A stretch of 64,000 bases of DNA from positions 3,100,001 to 3,164,000 of the forward strand of contig CP141893.1 of assembly GCA_036871055.1 (NCBI GenBank), written 5' to 3'. The DNA comes from Bisbaumannia sp015645095 (GTDB lineage Bacteria > Pseudomonadota > Gammaproteobacteria > Pseudomonadales > Halomonadaceae). Positions 1-8,230 of the stretch are shown here, piece after piece; the stretch's first letter is position 1; each line of letters starts with the position of its first letter. The notes below the pieces were generated by a model. The model had not been told where the DNA came from and did not search any database. It was given only the letters and a program-made list of their open reading frames with translations. The translations under genes were made by a program, and so were the position numbers.

Positions 1-1095
1 GCCCCAGCCACAGTTGAAGAACAGGCCCTTCACCGGGGTCTTGGAGAGGATCGGACAGGCATCCGGGCAGGTGTCGACGATGCCGCCCCACTGGCGGTTC
101 ATGCGCACCCGGGAGAAGATCGGGAACATCTCGACGATGGCCTGCAGGGTGTGCTCCACGGTGGGGTAGCTGCCACGCTGGCCATAGCCGTTGTAGCCGT
201 CGATGCCGGCGCCGATCACCAGGTCGCCCTTGTCGGACTGGCTGATGTAGCCGTGCACGTGGTTGGACATCACCACGGTGTCGAGGACCGGCTTGATCGG
301 CTCGGAGACCAGGGCCTGCAGCGGATGCGACTCCAGCGGCAGATTGAACCCGGCCATCTTGGCCAGCACACTGGAGTTACCGGCGGCCACGCAGCCCACG
401 GTCTTGGCCTCGATATCGCCACGGTTGGTGTGCACGCCATAGACCTGGCCGTCGCGGATCTTGAAGCCGGTGACCTCGGTCTGCTGGAGGATATCCACGC
501 CCAGCGCATCGGCGCCCCGGGCATAGCCCCAGGCCACGGCGTCGTGACGGGCCACGCCGGCGCGGGGCTGCCAGGAGGCCCCCATCACCGGGTAGCGGGC
601 GTTCGAAGAGCAGTCCATGATCGGCACCAGCTCCTGCACGCCCTTGGCGTCCAGCACCTCGCCGTCGATGCCGTTCAGGCGGTTGGCATTGACCCGGCGC
701 TGGATATCGCGCATGTCCTGCAGGGTGTGGCCCAGGTTGAGCACGCCCCGCTGGGAGAACATCACGTTGTAGTTCAGGTCCTGGGAGAGCCCCTCCCACA
801 GCTTCATGGCATGCTCGTAGAGGGCCGCCGCCTCGTCCCACAGGTAGTTGGAACGCACGATGGTGGTGTTGCGCGCGGTATTCCCGCCACCCAGCCAGCC
901 CTTCTCGATCACCGCCACGTTGGTGACGCCGAACTCCTTGGCCAGGTAGTAGGCGGTCGCCAGGCCGTGGCCGCCGCCGCCGACGATGATCACGTCGTAC
1001 TGCTTCTTCGGCGTGGGATTGCGCCACTGGCGCTGCCAGTTCTCGTGGTGGCTAAGCGCGTGCTTGACCAGCCCGAAGCCAGAATAGCGTTGCAT
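1..1095 (-). CDS. soxB: Sarcosine oxidase beta subunit, 3' end outside window
   Basis: FAD-containing beta subunit of heterotetrameric sarcosine oxidase, which oxidatively demethylates sarcosine to glycine, passing the methyl group to tetrahydrofolate or releasing formaldehyde. The 365 visible codons start MQRYSGFGLVKHAL and carry a Rossmann FAD motif, GGGGHGLATAYYLAK, near residue 39, followed by the GWLGGGNTARNTT segment typical of SoxB. The ATG at 1095 is 46 bp after the glyA stop, so glyA and soxB are probably co-transcribed, as in the pseudomonad glyA-soxBDAG operon. The C-terminus and the expected soxDAG genes lie beyond position 1. Identification is confident from motif and context. 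Confidence 0.93.
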   Translation of the reverse strand, partial: MQRYSGFGLVKHALSHHENWQRQWRNPTPKKQYDVIIVGGGGHGLATAYYLAKEFGVTNVAVIEKGWLGGGNTARNTTIVRSNYLWDEAAALYEHAMKLWEGLSQDLNYNVMFSQRGVLNLGHTLQDMRDIQRRVNANRLNGIDGEVLDAKGVQELVPIMDCSSNARYPVMGASWQPRAGVARHDAVAWGYARGADALGVDILQQTEVTGFKIRDGQVYGVHTNRGDIEAKTVGCVAAGNSSVLAKMAGFNLPLESHPLQALVSEPIKPVLDTVVMSNHVHGYISQSDKGDLVIGAGIDGYNGYGQRGSYPTVEHTLQAIVEMFPIFSRVRMNRQWGGIVDTCPDACPILSKTPVKGLFFNCGWG

Positions 1096-1141
1096 AGGGG
1101 TCTCCTCAGTTCGGCCTCGCCGGGTGGGCCCGGCGGCCGGT

Positions 1142-2455
1142 TCAAGCGATGGTTTCGACGGCGCTCTCGGCGGCGACGCTGTTGGCCGCGCCATAGACCG
1201 GATGCCGGGCACACACCTCGGCGACCTTGGCCTGCACCTCGGTCTCCACGGCCGCGGTGTCGCCGCCCTCGGCCAGGGCATCCAGGATGTCGCAGATCCA
1301 GCCGGCCAGCTCGGTGCACTCGGCGGCATCGAAACCGCGGGCGGTGACCGCCGGGGTACCGAGGCGCAACCCGGAGGTGACGAAGGGGCTCTGCGGGTCG
1401 TTGGGCACCGAGTTCTTGTTGACGGTGATATGGGCGCGCCCCAGGGCGGCGTCCGCATCCTTGCCGGTGACGCCCTGCTTGATCAGCGAGACCAGGAAGA
1501 GGTGGTCGTCGGTGCCGCCGGAGACCACGTCATAGCCACGCTCGATAAAGACCTCGGCCATGGCCCGGGCGTTGGTGATCACCTGCTGCTGGTAGCGCAC
1601 GAAGTCCTGGCTCATGGCCTCCTTGAAGGCCACCGCCTTGGCAGCGATGACGTGCATCAGCGGGCCGCCCTGCTGGCCCGGGAAGACCGCGCCGTTGAGC
1701 TTCTTGTGGAGGGCCTCGTCGCCATGGGCGGAGAGGATCAGGCCGCCGCGGGGACCGCGCAGGGTCTTGTGGGTGGTGGTGGTGACCACATGAGCGTGGG
1801 GCAGCGGGCTCGGGTAGAGACCGGCAGCGACGAGACCCGCCACATGGGCCATATCCACCATCAGGTAGGCGCCCACTTCGTCGGCGATGGTGCGGAAGCG
1901 GCGCCAGTCGACCACCCGGGAGTAGGCGGAGAAGCCGGCGATGATCATCTTCGGCTGATGCTCGCGGGCCAGGCGCTCGACTTCCTCGTAGTCGATCTCG
2001 CCGGTCTCCGGGTTGAGGCCGTACTGCACGGCGTTGTAGTGCTTGCCGGAGAAGTTGGGGGCGGCGCCGTGGGTCAGGTGGCCGCCGTGGGCCAGGCTCA
2101 TGCCCAGCACGGTGTCGCCCGGGGAGACCAGCGCCATGAAGACGGCGGCGTTAGCCTGGGCACCGGAGTGGGGCTGGACGTTAGCGTAGTCGGCGCCGAA
2201 CAGGTCGCAGGCGCGCTCGATGGCCAGCGCCTCGACCTTGTCGACGAACTCGCAGCCACCGTAGTAGCGCTTGCCCGGGTAGCCCTCGGCATACTTGTTG
2301 GTGAGCTGGGAGCCCTGGGCTTCCATCACCGCGCGGCTGGTGTAGTTCTCAGACGCGATCAGTTCGATATGGGCCTCCTGACGGGCCACTTCTTCGGCGA
2401 TAGCCGCGGCCAGGGGGGTGTCGTATTGCGCCAGGCTCTCGTTGCGCAGGGTCAT
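1142..2455 (-). CDS. glyA: Serine hydroxymethyltransferase
   Basis: PLP enzyme interconverting glycine and serine with tetrahydrofolate and 5,10-methylene-THF; here it most likely drains the glycine made from sarcosine into serine. The 437-residue protein has the SHMT landmarks: IELIASENYTS near residue 33, the YAEGYPGKRYYGG loop, and the PLP-lysine motif VVTTTTHKTLRGPRGG. It is slightly longer than the usual 417 residues because of a C-terminal tail. It leads the operon that continues into soxB. The upstream region holds a perfect inverted repeat at 2547-2562. Placement with sox genes suggests the catabolic paralogue rather than the only housekeeping GlyA. Confidence 0.95.
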   Translation of the reverse strand: MTLRNESLAQYDTPLAAAIAEEVARQEAHIELIASENYTSRAVMEAQGSQLTNKYAEGYPGKRYYGGCEFVDKVEALAIERACDLFGADYANVQPHSGAQANAAVFMALVSPGDTVLGMSLAHGGHLTHGAAPNFSGKHYNAVQYGLNPETGEIDYEEVERLAREHQPKMIIAGFSAYSRVVDWRRFRTIADEVGAYLMVDMAHVAGLVAAGLYPSPLPHAHVVTTTTHKTLRGPRGGLILSAHGDEALHKKLNGAVFPGQQGGPLMHVIAAKAVAFKEAMSQDFVRYQQQVITNARAMAEVFIERGYDVVSGGTDDHLFLVSLIKQGVTGKDADAALGRAHITVNKNSVPNDPQSPFVTSGLRLGTPAVTARGFDAAECTELAGWICDILDALAEGGDTAAVETEVQAKVAEVCARHPVYGAANSVAAESAVETIA

Positions 2456-2546
2456 GTCGGCCTCCAGAGATTGTTGTGGTTTGCGGCGATGGTATCCCTG
2501 GGCCTGGGGGCCAAGATGCTTGGCGACGTCACGACCCGGTGCGTTT

Positions 2547-2562
2547 GCGACACGAGTGTCGC
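2547..2562. promoter_or_regulatory. Inverted repeat upstream of glyA, candidate regulator site
   Basis: GCGACAC-GA-GTGTCGC, a perfect 7-bp inverted repeat 92 bp upstream of the glyA ATG. The half-site GTGTCGC recurs twice upstream of gbdR (53280-53286 and 53320-53326) and once, as GCGACAC, between gbcB and gbcA (17569-17575). A sarcosine- or betaine-responsive AraC-type regulator such as GbdR could bind here; this is inference from motif sharing. Confidence 0.4.
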
Positions 2563-2668
2563 GACTGACAAACTTTTTCCCGAACGCCGGATTCGGGTGA
2601 ATTCGTTTGCCCTCTAAGCATCCGATTCACGACAATGGGCGTCCCCTTACCGCCAGCGAGGAGCGCCC

Positions 2669-3562
2669 ATGCTTGTCGAACTCTTTGCCGTGATGGCCCC
2701 GGTCTTTATCGGCGCCAGCCTGGGCTTCCTGTGGGTGCGCCTGGGCCACCCCTATCCGGTGGAGTTCGTCACCAAGCTGGTCTTCAATATCGGCACCCCG
2801 GCGCTGATCCTCGCCTCCCTCTCCGGGGCCGAGGTGGATGCCGGAAGCTTCGGCCTGACCATGCTCGGCACCCTGCTGGTACTCACCGCCATGGGCCTGG
2901 CCAGCTTCCTGGTGGCGCCGCTGCTCGGCAAGCCCTGGCGGGTGGTGATCTCGCCGATGATGTACCCCAACACCGGCAACATGGGCCTGCCGGTGGTGCT
3001 CTACGCCTTCGGCAGCGCCGGCTTCGCCTTCGCCATCGCGGTGATGGTCACCGTCTCCCTGGTGCAGTTCACCTTCGGCACCGTGATGGCCAGCCAGGGC
3101 AATCCGCTGCGTACCCTGGCCCGCACCCCCACCGTCTATGCCATCGCCATCGCCCTGGCGATCCTGCTCAGCGACACCCAGGTGCCGCTGTGGCTCGACA
3201 ACACCCTGGACCTGATCTCCGGCTTCACGGTGCCGCTGATGCTGATCACCCTGGGGGTCTCGCTGGCCAGCATCCAGGTCAAGAGCCTGAGCGCCGGGGT
3301 CGGCTTCAGCCTGATCCGTACCCTGGCGGCGGCGACGCTGGCCTACCTGGTGGGGTGGCTGCTGGGGCTGCCGCCCCTGGCCCACGGCATCCTGGTGCTG
3401 CAGATGAGCATGCCCATCGCCGTCTTCAATTACCTCTTCGCCCAGCGCGCCGGCCGCGAGCCCGCCTATGTGGCCAGCCTGGTGTTCTGCTCCACCCTGC
3501 TGGCCTTCCTCTACCTGCCGCTGCTGCTGGCCTTGCTAAAGGGCCTGCTGCCGCCGGTCTGA
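2669..3562 (+). CDS. AEC (auxin efflux carrier) family transporter
   Basis: Inner-membrane transporter of 297 residues, made almost entirely of hydrophobic segments arranged as two five-helix halves, typical of the AEC family. It opens MLVELFAVMAPVFIGASLG and has the conserved broken-helix region PMMYPNTGNMGLPV near residue 100. The family exports or exchanges small organic acids, but the substrate cannot be read from the sequence. The ATG follows a strong GAGGAG-type ribosome site (CAGCGAGGAGCGCCC). It is divergent from glyA across a 213-bp region, so shared regulation with betaine catabolism is possible but unproven. Confidence 0.85.
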   Translation: MLVELFAVMAPVFIGASLGFLWVRLGHPYPVEFVTKLVFNIGTPALILASLSGAEVDAGSFGLTMLGTLLVLTAMGLASFLVAPLLGKPWRVVISPMMYPNTGNMGLPVVLYAFGSAGFAFAIAVMVTVSLVQFTFGTVMASQGNPLRTLARTPTVYAIAIALAILLSDTQVPLWLDNTLDLISGFTVPLMLITLGVSLASIQVKSLSAGVGFSLIRTLAAATLAYLVGWLLGLPPLAHGILVLQMSMPIAVFNYLFAQRAGREPAYVASLVFCSTLLAFLYLPLLLALLKGLLPPV

Positions 3563-3694
3563 CCCGGATCAAGCCGGCCGGGCCGGGGGGGCTCCCCCCC
3601 CGGCGAGCGCCTTGCCGACGGCCGGCGGGTGCGCCTGGACGACCGAACGCCCCCGCGCCTAGGCTGGAGGCATCGTCGACACAGGAGAGGTCCC

Positions 3695-4828
3695 ATGCCG
3701 CTATCCCGCGCCCTGCTCACCGGCCTGCTGGTCGCCCCCCTGCCCCTTCAGGCCGCCGAGGTGCTTCACGAGCGCCTGACCAGCGAGCGCCACGACTTCC
3801 GCCTGGTGCGCCTGGCCGATGAGCTGAGCCACCCCTGGGCCCTGGCCCTGCTGCCGGACGGCCGTGCCCTGATCAGCGAGCGCGGCGGTCGCCTCTGGCT
3901 GCTGGAGGGCGATGAACGGCGCGCCCTCGACGGCCTGCCGGAGATCGTCAGTCGCGGCCAGGGCGGCCTGCTCGACCTGGCCCTTCATCCCGACTACGGC
4001 AGTGGCGACGGCGACAACGACTGGCTCTACTTCACCTACTCCCGCCCGGGGCCCGGCGGCAGCGCCAGCGCCCTGGCTCGGGCCCGGCTCGGCGACGGCG
4101 GCCTGACCGAGCTCGAGCCCCTCTTCGTCCAGGACCGCTATTCCGACCCGGGCCGTCACTACGGCTCGCGGCTGGCCTTCCTGCCCGACGGCAGCCTGGC
4201 CATGAGCATCGGCGACCGGGGCCGCGACCCATCCCGCGCCCAGGACGGCGGCGACCACGCCGGCAGCGTGCTGCGCCTGACCGATGCGGGAGGCGTGCCG
4301 GCGGACAACCCCTTCGTCGATGACCCCGCCGTGCTCGACGAGCTCTACAGCCTCGGCAACCGCAATATCCAGGGCCTGACGGTGGACGGCGAGGGCCGCC
4401 TCTGGGCCAGCGAACACGGCCCCCTGGGCGGCGACGAGCTCAACCTGATCGAGGCCGGCGAAAACTACGGCTGGCCGGAGGTGAGCCTGGGCCGGGACTA
4501 TATGACCCGGCGCCCCATTGGCGACGACAGCCGCCCCGGGATGCGCGACCCGGCCTTCGTCTTCGAGGGGCGCTTCGCCCCCTCGGGGCTGGCCTTGGTG
4601 AGTGGCGACGCCTTCCCCGGCTGGCAAGGCAACCTGCTGGCCGGCGGCCTGCGCAGCGAACGCCTGGTGCGCCTGGTGATCGACGGCGACCGCGTGGTGG
4701 TACGCGAGGTGCTGCTGGAGGGAGAGATCGGCCGTATCCGCGACGTGCGCGCCGACCCCGACGGCCGCATCTACCTGCTCAGCGACGAGAGCGACGGCGG
4801 CCTCTACCGGCTGGAACCGCGGGAGTAG
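3695..4828 (+). CDS. Periplasmic PQQ-dependent sugar dehydrogenase (Asd/YliI type)
   Basis: Soluble six-bladed beta-propeller dehydrogenase predicted to oxidise aldose sugars in the periplasm with PQQ. The start at 3695 is preceded by AGGAGAGG and begins a signal peptide (MPLSRALLTGLLVAPLPLQA) with cleavage after AxA, leaving about 355 mature residues. Family signatures are SHPWALALLPDG near residue 46, the GLLDLALHPDY blade, the GNRNIQGL motif and SEHGPLGGDELNLIEAGENYGWP. An upstream in-frame ATG at 3629 lacks a ribosome site and would spoil the signal peptide. It stands alone; no PQQ synthesis genes are in the window. Confidence 0.88.
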   Translation: MPLSRALLTGLLVAPLPLQAAEVLHERLTSERHDFRLVRLADELSHPWALALLPDGRALISERGGRLWLLEGDERRALDGLPEIVSRGQGGLLDLALHPDYGSGDGDNDWLYFTYSRPGPGGSASALARARLGDGGLTELEPLFVQDRYSDPGRHYGSRLAFLPDGSLAMSIGDRGRDPSRAQDGGDHAGSVLRLTDAGGVPADNPFVDDPAVLDELYSLGNRNIQGLTVDGEGRLWASEHGPLGGDELNLIEAGENYGWPEVSLGRDYMTRRPIGDDSRPGMRDPAFVFEGRFAPSGLALVSGDAFPGWQGNLLAGGLRSERLVRLVIDGDRVVVREVLLEGEIGRIRDVRADPDGRIYLLSDESDGGLYRLEPRE

Positions 4829-4980
4829 CATAGGTGTGGGGGGCGGCGCTGGCCGTCGCCTCCTGACTACTGCGGGCCCATCCATAGCCGGGGGGAGAGC
4901 GGTCAGGGGCCCCTCTATCGCCTGTTAATCTGGGCGCTGGCCGGCAATGGGAGGTATGCGCTTATGCGGCTTTAAGCGAT

Positions 4981-6084
4981 ACCTGAATTCAACCAATAAG
5001 CGCAGCACCTGATGTGTCCAGTGCTCCTGAATACTCGCCCAGAAATACCAGGGCGGGTGTCCGATAGCCAAGCCGCTTTCGGGGACGCTCATTCAGCTTC
5101 TTCACCACCTTGCGCAGCTCGGCGTCGGTGACCTGCCGGAAGTCCGTCCCCTTGGGGAAGTATTGCCGAAGCAAGCCATTGGTGTTCTCGTTGCTCCCCC
5201 GCTGGCCGGAGCAGTAGGGGTCACAAAAGTAGGTCGTTGCGGTCACCGCCTTGGCCACGTTTTCGTGGCCGGCAAATTCCGAGCCATTGTCCATCGTGAT
5301 GGTCTTTACTGCGCCGCGGCGCGGCTTCAGCAGTCGGATCATGGCCGCCTGGGTCAGCTCCGCCGTGACCTTGGGCAGCCTTGCTGCCAACAGGTAACCA
5401 CTACGACGCTCGACCAGCGTGACCAGCCCCGATTGCTTGTGTCCTTGGATCACGGTGTCACCCTCCCAGTGACCGATCGTCAGCCGATCCTCGACCTCCG
5501 CCGGACGCTGCTCGATACCCACGCGATTGGGGATCTTGCCAAGCCCAGCGCTCTTGGCCTGGGCGCGGTGCTTGCTGCGCCGCTTGGGTTGGCGGAGGTG
5601 CCGCCACAGATCCCCACCCCGCGCCTTGTCGTCCCAAATCAAGGAGTAGATCCACTGGTGACTGACCCCAACGCCACTCAAGCGCGCCATGAAGCTGCTG
5701 ATCTGTTCGGGACTCCACTCTTCACGCAACCGATCGACAACGGCGGCGATCACACCGGGCAAGCGCTTTGTCGGCTTCCAGGCGGTGCGGCGCCGGTGAT
5801 CGCTGAGTGCCTGGGCCTGTTCAGGATCGTAGCCACTGGCGGTAGCGTTTCGGCGCAGCTCGCGACTGATCGTGCTGCTGTGAACGCCGAGCTCGCGGGC
5901 GATCTGCCTCTGGCTCATGCCCAAGCCATGACGGGCATGAATCTGGTATCGTTGCGTCTGGGTCAGCTGTCGGTATCCCATGCTCTGCTTCACTTTGGTC
6001 GGTAAAGCAGGGAGGGTACCGGCGCTGGCCCTCTTGCTTCTACCGCGTGGTCCAAAGTGCTGCGGTTATTCTATGAATCCAGGT
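4981..6084. mobile_element. IS30-family insertion sequence
   Basis: An element of about 1.1 kb bounded by imperfect terminal inverted repeats. The left end at 4981 reads ACCTGAATTCAACCAATAAG and the right end, read inward from 6084, is ACCTGGATTCATAGAATAAC. About 23 of the outer 29 bases agree. It holds a single transposase gene on the minus strand whose stop lies inside the left repeat. I see no convincing 2-3 bp target duplication (GAT on the left, CAT on the right). The right repeat contributes the last codons and stop of the neighbouring T6SS effector gene. Confidence 0.85.
4989..5993 (-). CDS. IS30-family transposase
   Basis: DDE transposase of 334 residues. An N-terminal helix-turn-helix region (LTQTQRYQIHARHGLGMSQR, then IARELGVHSSTISRELRRN near residues 31-50) binds the terminal repeats. 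The catalytic core shows the first Asp in GHWEGDTVIQGHK, the second in TMDNGSEFAGHE and the Glu in GSNENTNGLLRQYFPKG, the classic IS30 DDE pattern. Length is normal and no frameshift is visible, so it may be active. The stop codon lies within the left terminal repeat. Confidence 0.95.
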   Translation of the reverse strand: MKQSMGYRQLTQTQRYQIHARHGLGMSQRQIARELGVHSSTISRELRRNATASGYDPEQAQALSDHRRRTAWKPTKRLPGVIAAVVDRLREEWSPEQISSFMARLSGVGVSHQWIYSLIWDDKARGGDLWRHLRQPKRRSKHRAQAKSAGLGKIPNRVGIEQRPAEVEDRLTIGHWEGDTVIQGHKQSGLVTLVERRSGYLLAARLPKVTAELTQAAMIRLLKPRRGAVKTITMDNGSEFAGHENVAKAVTATTYFCDPYCSGQRGSNENTNGLLRQYFPKGTDFRQVTDAELRKVVKKLNERPRKRLGYRTPALVFLGEYSGALDTSGAALIG

Positions 6085-7255
6085 CATTGAGTTCGAAGAG
6101 TTGCGCAGTCATGACATCTCTTTCGCGCAAGCTCTCTAACGAGGGGAAGGGGATGCCCGCTCGTATTGCTTGGCGATACATACGATGCAGTGCGGCCCGT
6201 GATAGCTCGGCACTGGCCTTCTGCTCGTCCGCCACCAGGCCGCCACCGATGTCTTCGCTGATTCCGGGACAGAGCTCTTCCCGCCACTGGGGGTTCCGCC
6301 CGCCCAAGGGGCGACAGCGGCGATAGAAGCGCCGCTCATGGGCGGCGATCAGATGCAGGGCACGCTGGCAGTCCGGATGAAGGGGGCCGCCATCGTCGAG
6401 CACCGGTGTCAGTGGGTGAAACCAGTCCAACGGACCCATTTCGGGATGGGTGCGATCCACGCAGTCGAACAGGCCGGCGAACACCAGTCGAACCTCGGCA
6501 TCTTCAAAGCGATAGCCGTTCCCTTCCTGCTCGCAGACCTCATCGAGCAGCTCGCGCACGAAGGCCTTGGCCATGGCGGCGCCGAAATCGAAGCCGAAGA
6601 CGGACACCCGGATCTGGGTCAGGGGAAGCGAACTGTTCTGCTTCACGTCTTGCACGCTTTGTCGAAAATCGCGAATGGCACTCGACTGGCGCGTATGGGA
6701 GCCGCTCATCAACAGGTTGGCGGCGAGGGAATTGTCCCGAATGGGGGCCAAGGCCTCGGCCCCGGTGCGTACTGCCGAGTCCCGCGCCTGCTTGACCCAG
6801 TTCCAGGGGCGCGTGAGCGAGCCCTTGAAGGTGCGACCGAAGACTTCCCACCAGCGCCCCTGGCGACCGCCGGAAGCCGCCTCCCCCGCTGCTTCGAGGG
6901 CGCCGTCGCGCAACCGGGCATCGCGGGTGGTCTCCGCCTCGCCGGGAGCGCGGTGGGCCATCCCTGCCAGGTTCTCGGAGAGGCTGGCTTCGAAGGGGGT
7001 GCCTAGGCCAGAGTAGTAGCGCTTGCTAACCTTTCGGGTACGGCTAGCTGTTTCCAGGGGATAGGCTTCAAACAACTTTCCAATATTGCTGACCCTGTCC
7101 TCTAGCAGGTCATTCTCCAAGTTCCGTCCCATGCCATCAAAGAAAAACCCGATCTCTAATACCTGATGGCAGTTGGCTCCCAGGCGGGGCGCAGAAGCAT
7201 CACTGACTCTAGAGTTAAATGCCGCGACACCCTCCATCGTGCAAGAATCAATCAT
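6071..7255 (-). CDS. Tle1-like (DUF2235-type) T6SS effector, C-terminus altered by IS30
   Basis: Probable type VI lipase-family effector. The start of the DUF2235 fold is clear: GFFFDGMGRN at residues 36-45, then SNIGKLFEAYP and KRYYSGLGTP. The expected nucleophile elbow GFSRGAA appears as GFDFGAA at 221-227, so the catalytic Ser position holds Asp223; activity is uncertain. It is the last gene of the vgrG operon and overlaps the DUF3304 gene by 8 bp. Codons after LND are read from the IS30 right repeat, which supplies LDS and the TAG stop. Removing the element lets the frame run 18 more codons to a TAA at 4925-4927, so truncation is slight. Nothing is seen of the longer C-terminal region of some Tle1 proteins. 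Confidence 0.7.
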   Translation of the reverse strand: MIDSCTMEGVAAFNSRVSDASAPRLGANCHQVLEIGFFFDGMGRNLENDLLEDRVSNIGKLFEAYPLETASRTRKVSKRYYSGLGTPFEASLSENLAGMAHRAPGEAETTRDARLRDGALEAAGEAASGGRQGRWWEVFGRTFKGSLTRPWNWVKQARDSAVRTGAEALAPIRDNSLAANLLMSGSHTRQSSAIRDFRQSVQDVKQNSSLPLTQIRVSVFGFDFGAAMAKAFVRELLDEVCEQEGNGYRFEDAEVRLVFAGLFDCVDRTHPEMGPLDWFHPLTPVLDDGGPLHPDCQRALHLIAAHERRFYRRCRPLGGRNPQWREELCPGISEDIGGGLVADEQKASAELSRAALHRMYRQAIRAGIPFPSLESLRERDVMTAQLFELNDLDS

Positions 7256-7721
7256 TTATTGATCTCCGGCTGTACTGACTAAGCTTTGGAGACCGGATGT
7301 TTTCGCTCCAAACGAGGTCGACCTGGCCGCCTGGAAGAAAGTGGACATGTAGGTACTGATCCCCTCTGTTATGTTCTGGCATGGATAGCGTAACACTATG
7401 TCGCTCTGACTCCATTCCCGCCCGCTCTTGCTCGCCGGTCATGCTAAGAATCCAGGTAACCTCTACAATGTCACCATTGAAAGACCAACAACAGGTGGTT
7501 CCTCCCCAGGAGTGGGCCGTTATATTTCCGCCATAGTTTCCATCGACCCAAAATCGGAAAATCGGTCGATCAGTATGATTGTAACCGGCGATGCTGCCAC
7601 TCACGGAAGGGGAGAAGACACTCTGCCAGCTCACGATAGCTATAATGCCGGCCGCCATAACGACCTGAAGCCAGACAGGAATCAGACGGAAAAAACGGTT
7701 GATGGCCAAACGTACTAGCAT
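7248..7721 (-). CDS. DUF3304 protein, probable T6SS immunity protein (copy 1)
   Basis: Protein of 157 residues with an N-terminal transmembrane segment (PVWLQVVMAAGIIAIVSWQS, residues 15-34) and an exported domain with the DUF3304 pattern: GYNHTDRPIFRFWVDG, GGN, GGTTCCWSF, then VTWILSM and a late HVHFLPGG. DUF3304 proteins often lie beside T6SS lipase effectors and are thought to neutralise them in the periplasm. It sits between its paralogue and the effector gene, overlapping the effector start. Roughly two thirds of residues match the neighbouring copy. The immunity role is inferred from family and position. Confidence 0.72.
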   Translation of the reverse strand: MLVRLAINRFFRLIPVWLQVVMAAGIIAIVSWQSVFSPSVSGSIAGYNHTDRPIFRFWVDGNYGGNITAHSWGGTTCCWSFNGDIVEVTWILSMTGEQERAGMESERHSVTLSMPEHNRGDQYLHVHFLPGGQVDLVWSENIRSPKLSQYSRRSIND

Positions 7722-7726
7722 TGCCC

Positions 7727-8230
7727 TTATCCTTGCTGGTTTCGAGTGGTATGACTACGGCCAATAAATCGCTCGGCAAGCGGTGACCGCAGGGTTGGGC
7801 TCCAGGCCATCTCTACCCGGTTCCCGGGAAGAAAGTGAACGTGTAGGTATTGATCCCCTCGGCTATATTCAGGCATGGGTAGCGTAATACTGTGTCGCTC
7901 TGACTCCATCCCCGATCGCTCTTGCTCTCCGGTCATGCTAAGGATCCAGGTGACCTCTACGGTGTCACCCTTGAAAGACCAGCAGCAGGTTACCCCTCCC
8001 CTGGTATAGGGCCCTCCAGAGTATGCTGACAGGTTCCCCCCCCAGTTGTCGTTAACCCAGAAGCTATAGATCGGACGGTCTATGTGCGTATGGCCGGTTA
8101 ACGACCCTCTAACAGGCATACGGAAGTAAGACTGCCAAACCACGGCAATGATAACGCCTATCACTAGACATACCTGAAGCCAGACAGGAATCAGACGGAA
8201 AAAACGACTTATTGCCCAGTTGGCCAGCAT
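7727..8230 (-). CDS. DUF3304 protein, probable T6SS immunity protein (copy 2)
   Basis: Protein of 167 residues, paralogue of the adjacent DUF3304 gene with 5 bp between them. The same layout is seen: RFFRLIPVWLQV membrane anchor, HIDRPIYSFWVNDN, GGVTCCWSFKGD, VTWILSMTGEQER and HVHFLPGN. Four extra residues (PYTR) lie before the CC motif. The start at 8230 is chosen because its TGATG junction overlaps the stop of the DUF4123 gene and because it aligns with the start of the paralogue; the open frame reaches further upstream only as antisense-like sequence. Duplicate immunity genes beside one lipase effector are a known T6SS arrangement. Confidence 0.72.
   Translation of the reverse strand: MLANWAISRFFRLIPVWLQVCLVIGVIIAVVWQSYFRMPVRGSLTGHTHIDRPIYSFWVNDNWGGNLSAYSGGPYTRGGVTCCWSFKGDTVEVTWILSMTGEQERSGMESERHSITLPMPEYSRGDQYLHVHFLPGNRVEMAWSPTLRSPLAERFIGRSHTTRNQQG

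Noticed and set aside
3583..3603. G-run/C-run hairpin after the AEC transporter gene as terminator
   Set aside because: Stem is a simple homopolymer pairing in very GC-rich DNA with no T-tail; not distinguishable from chance.
4845..4945. GGCGCTGGCC repeated at 4848, 4932 and near 6022 as an alternative IS30 end
   Set aside because: The copies are in direct orientation and too short; the 4981 and 6084 ends give much better inverted repeats.
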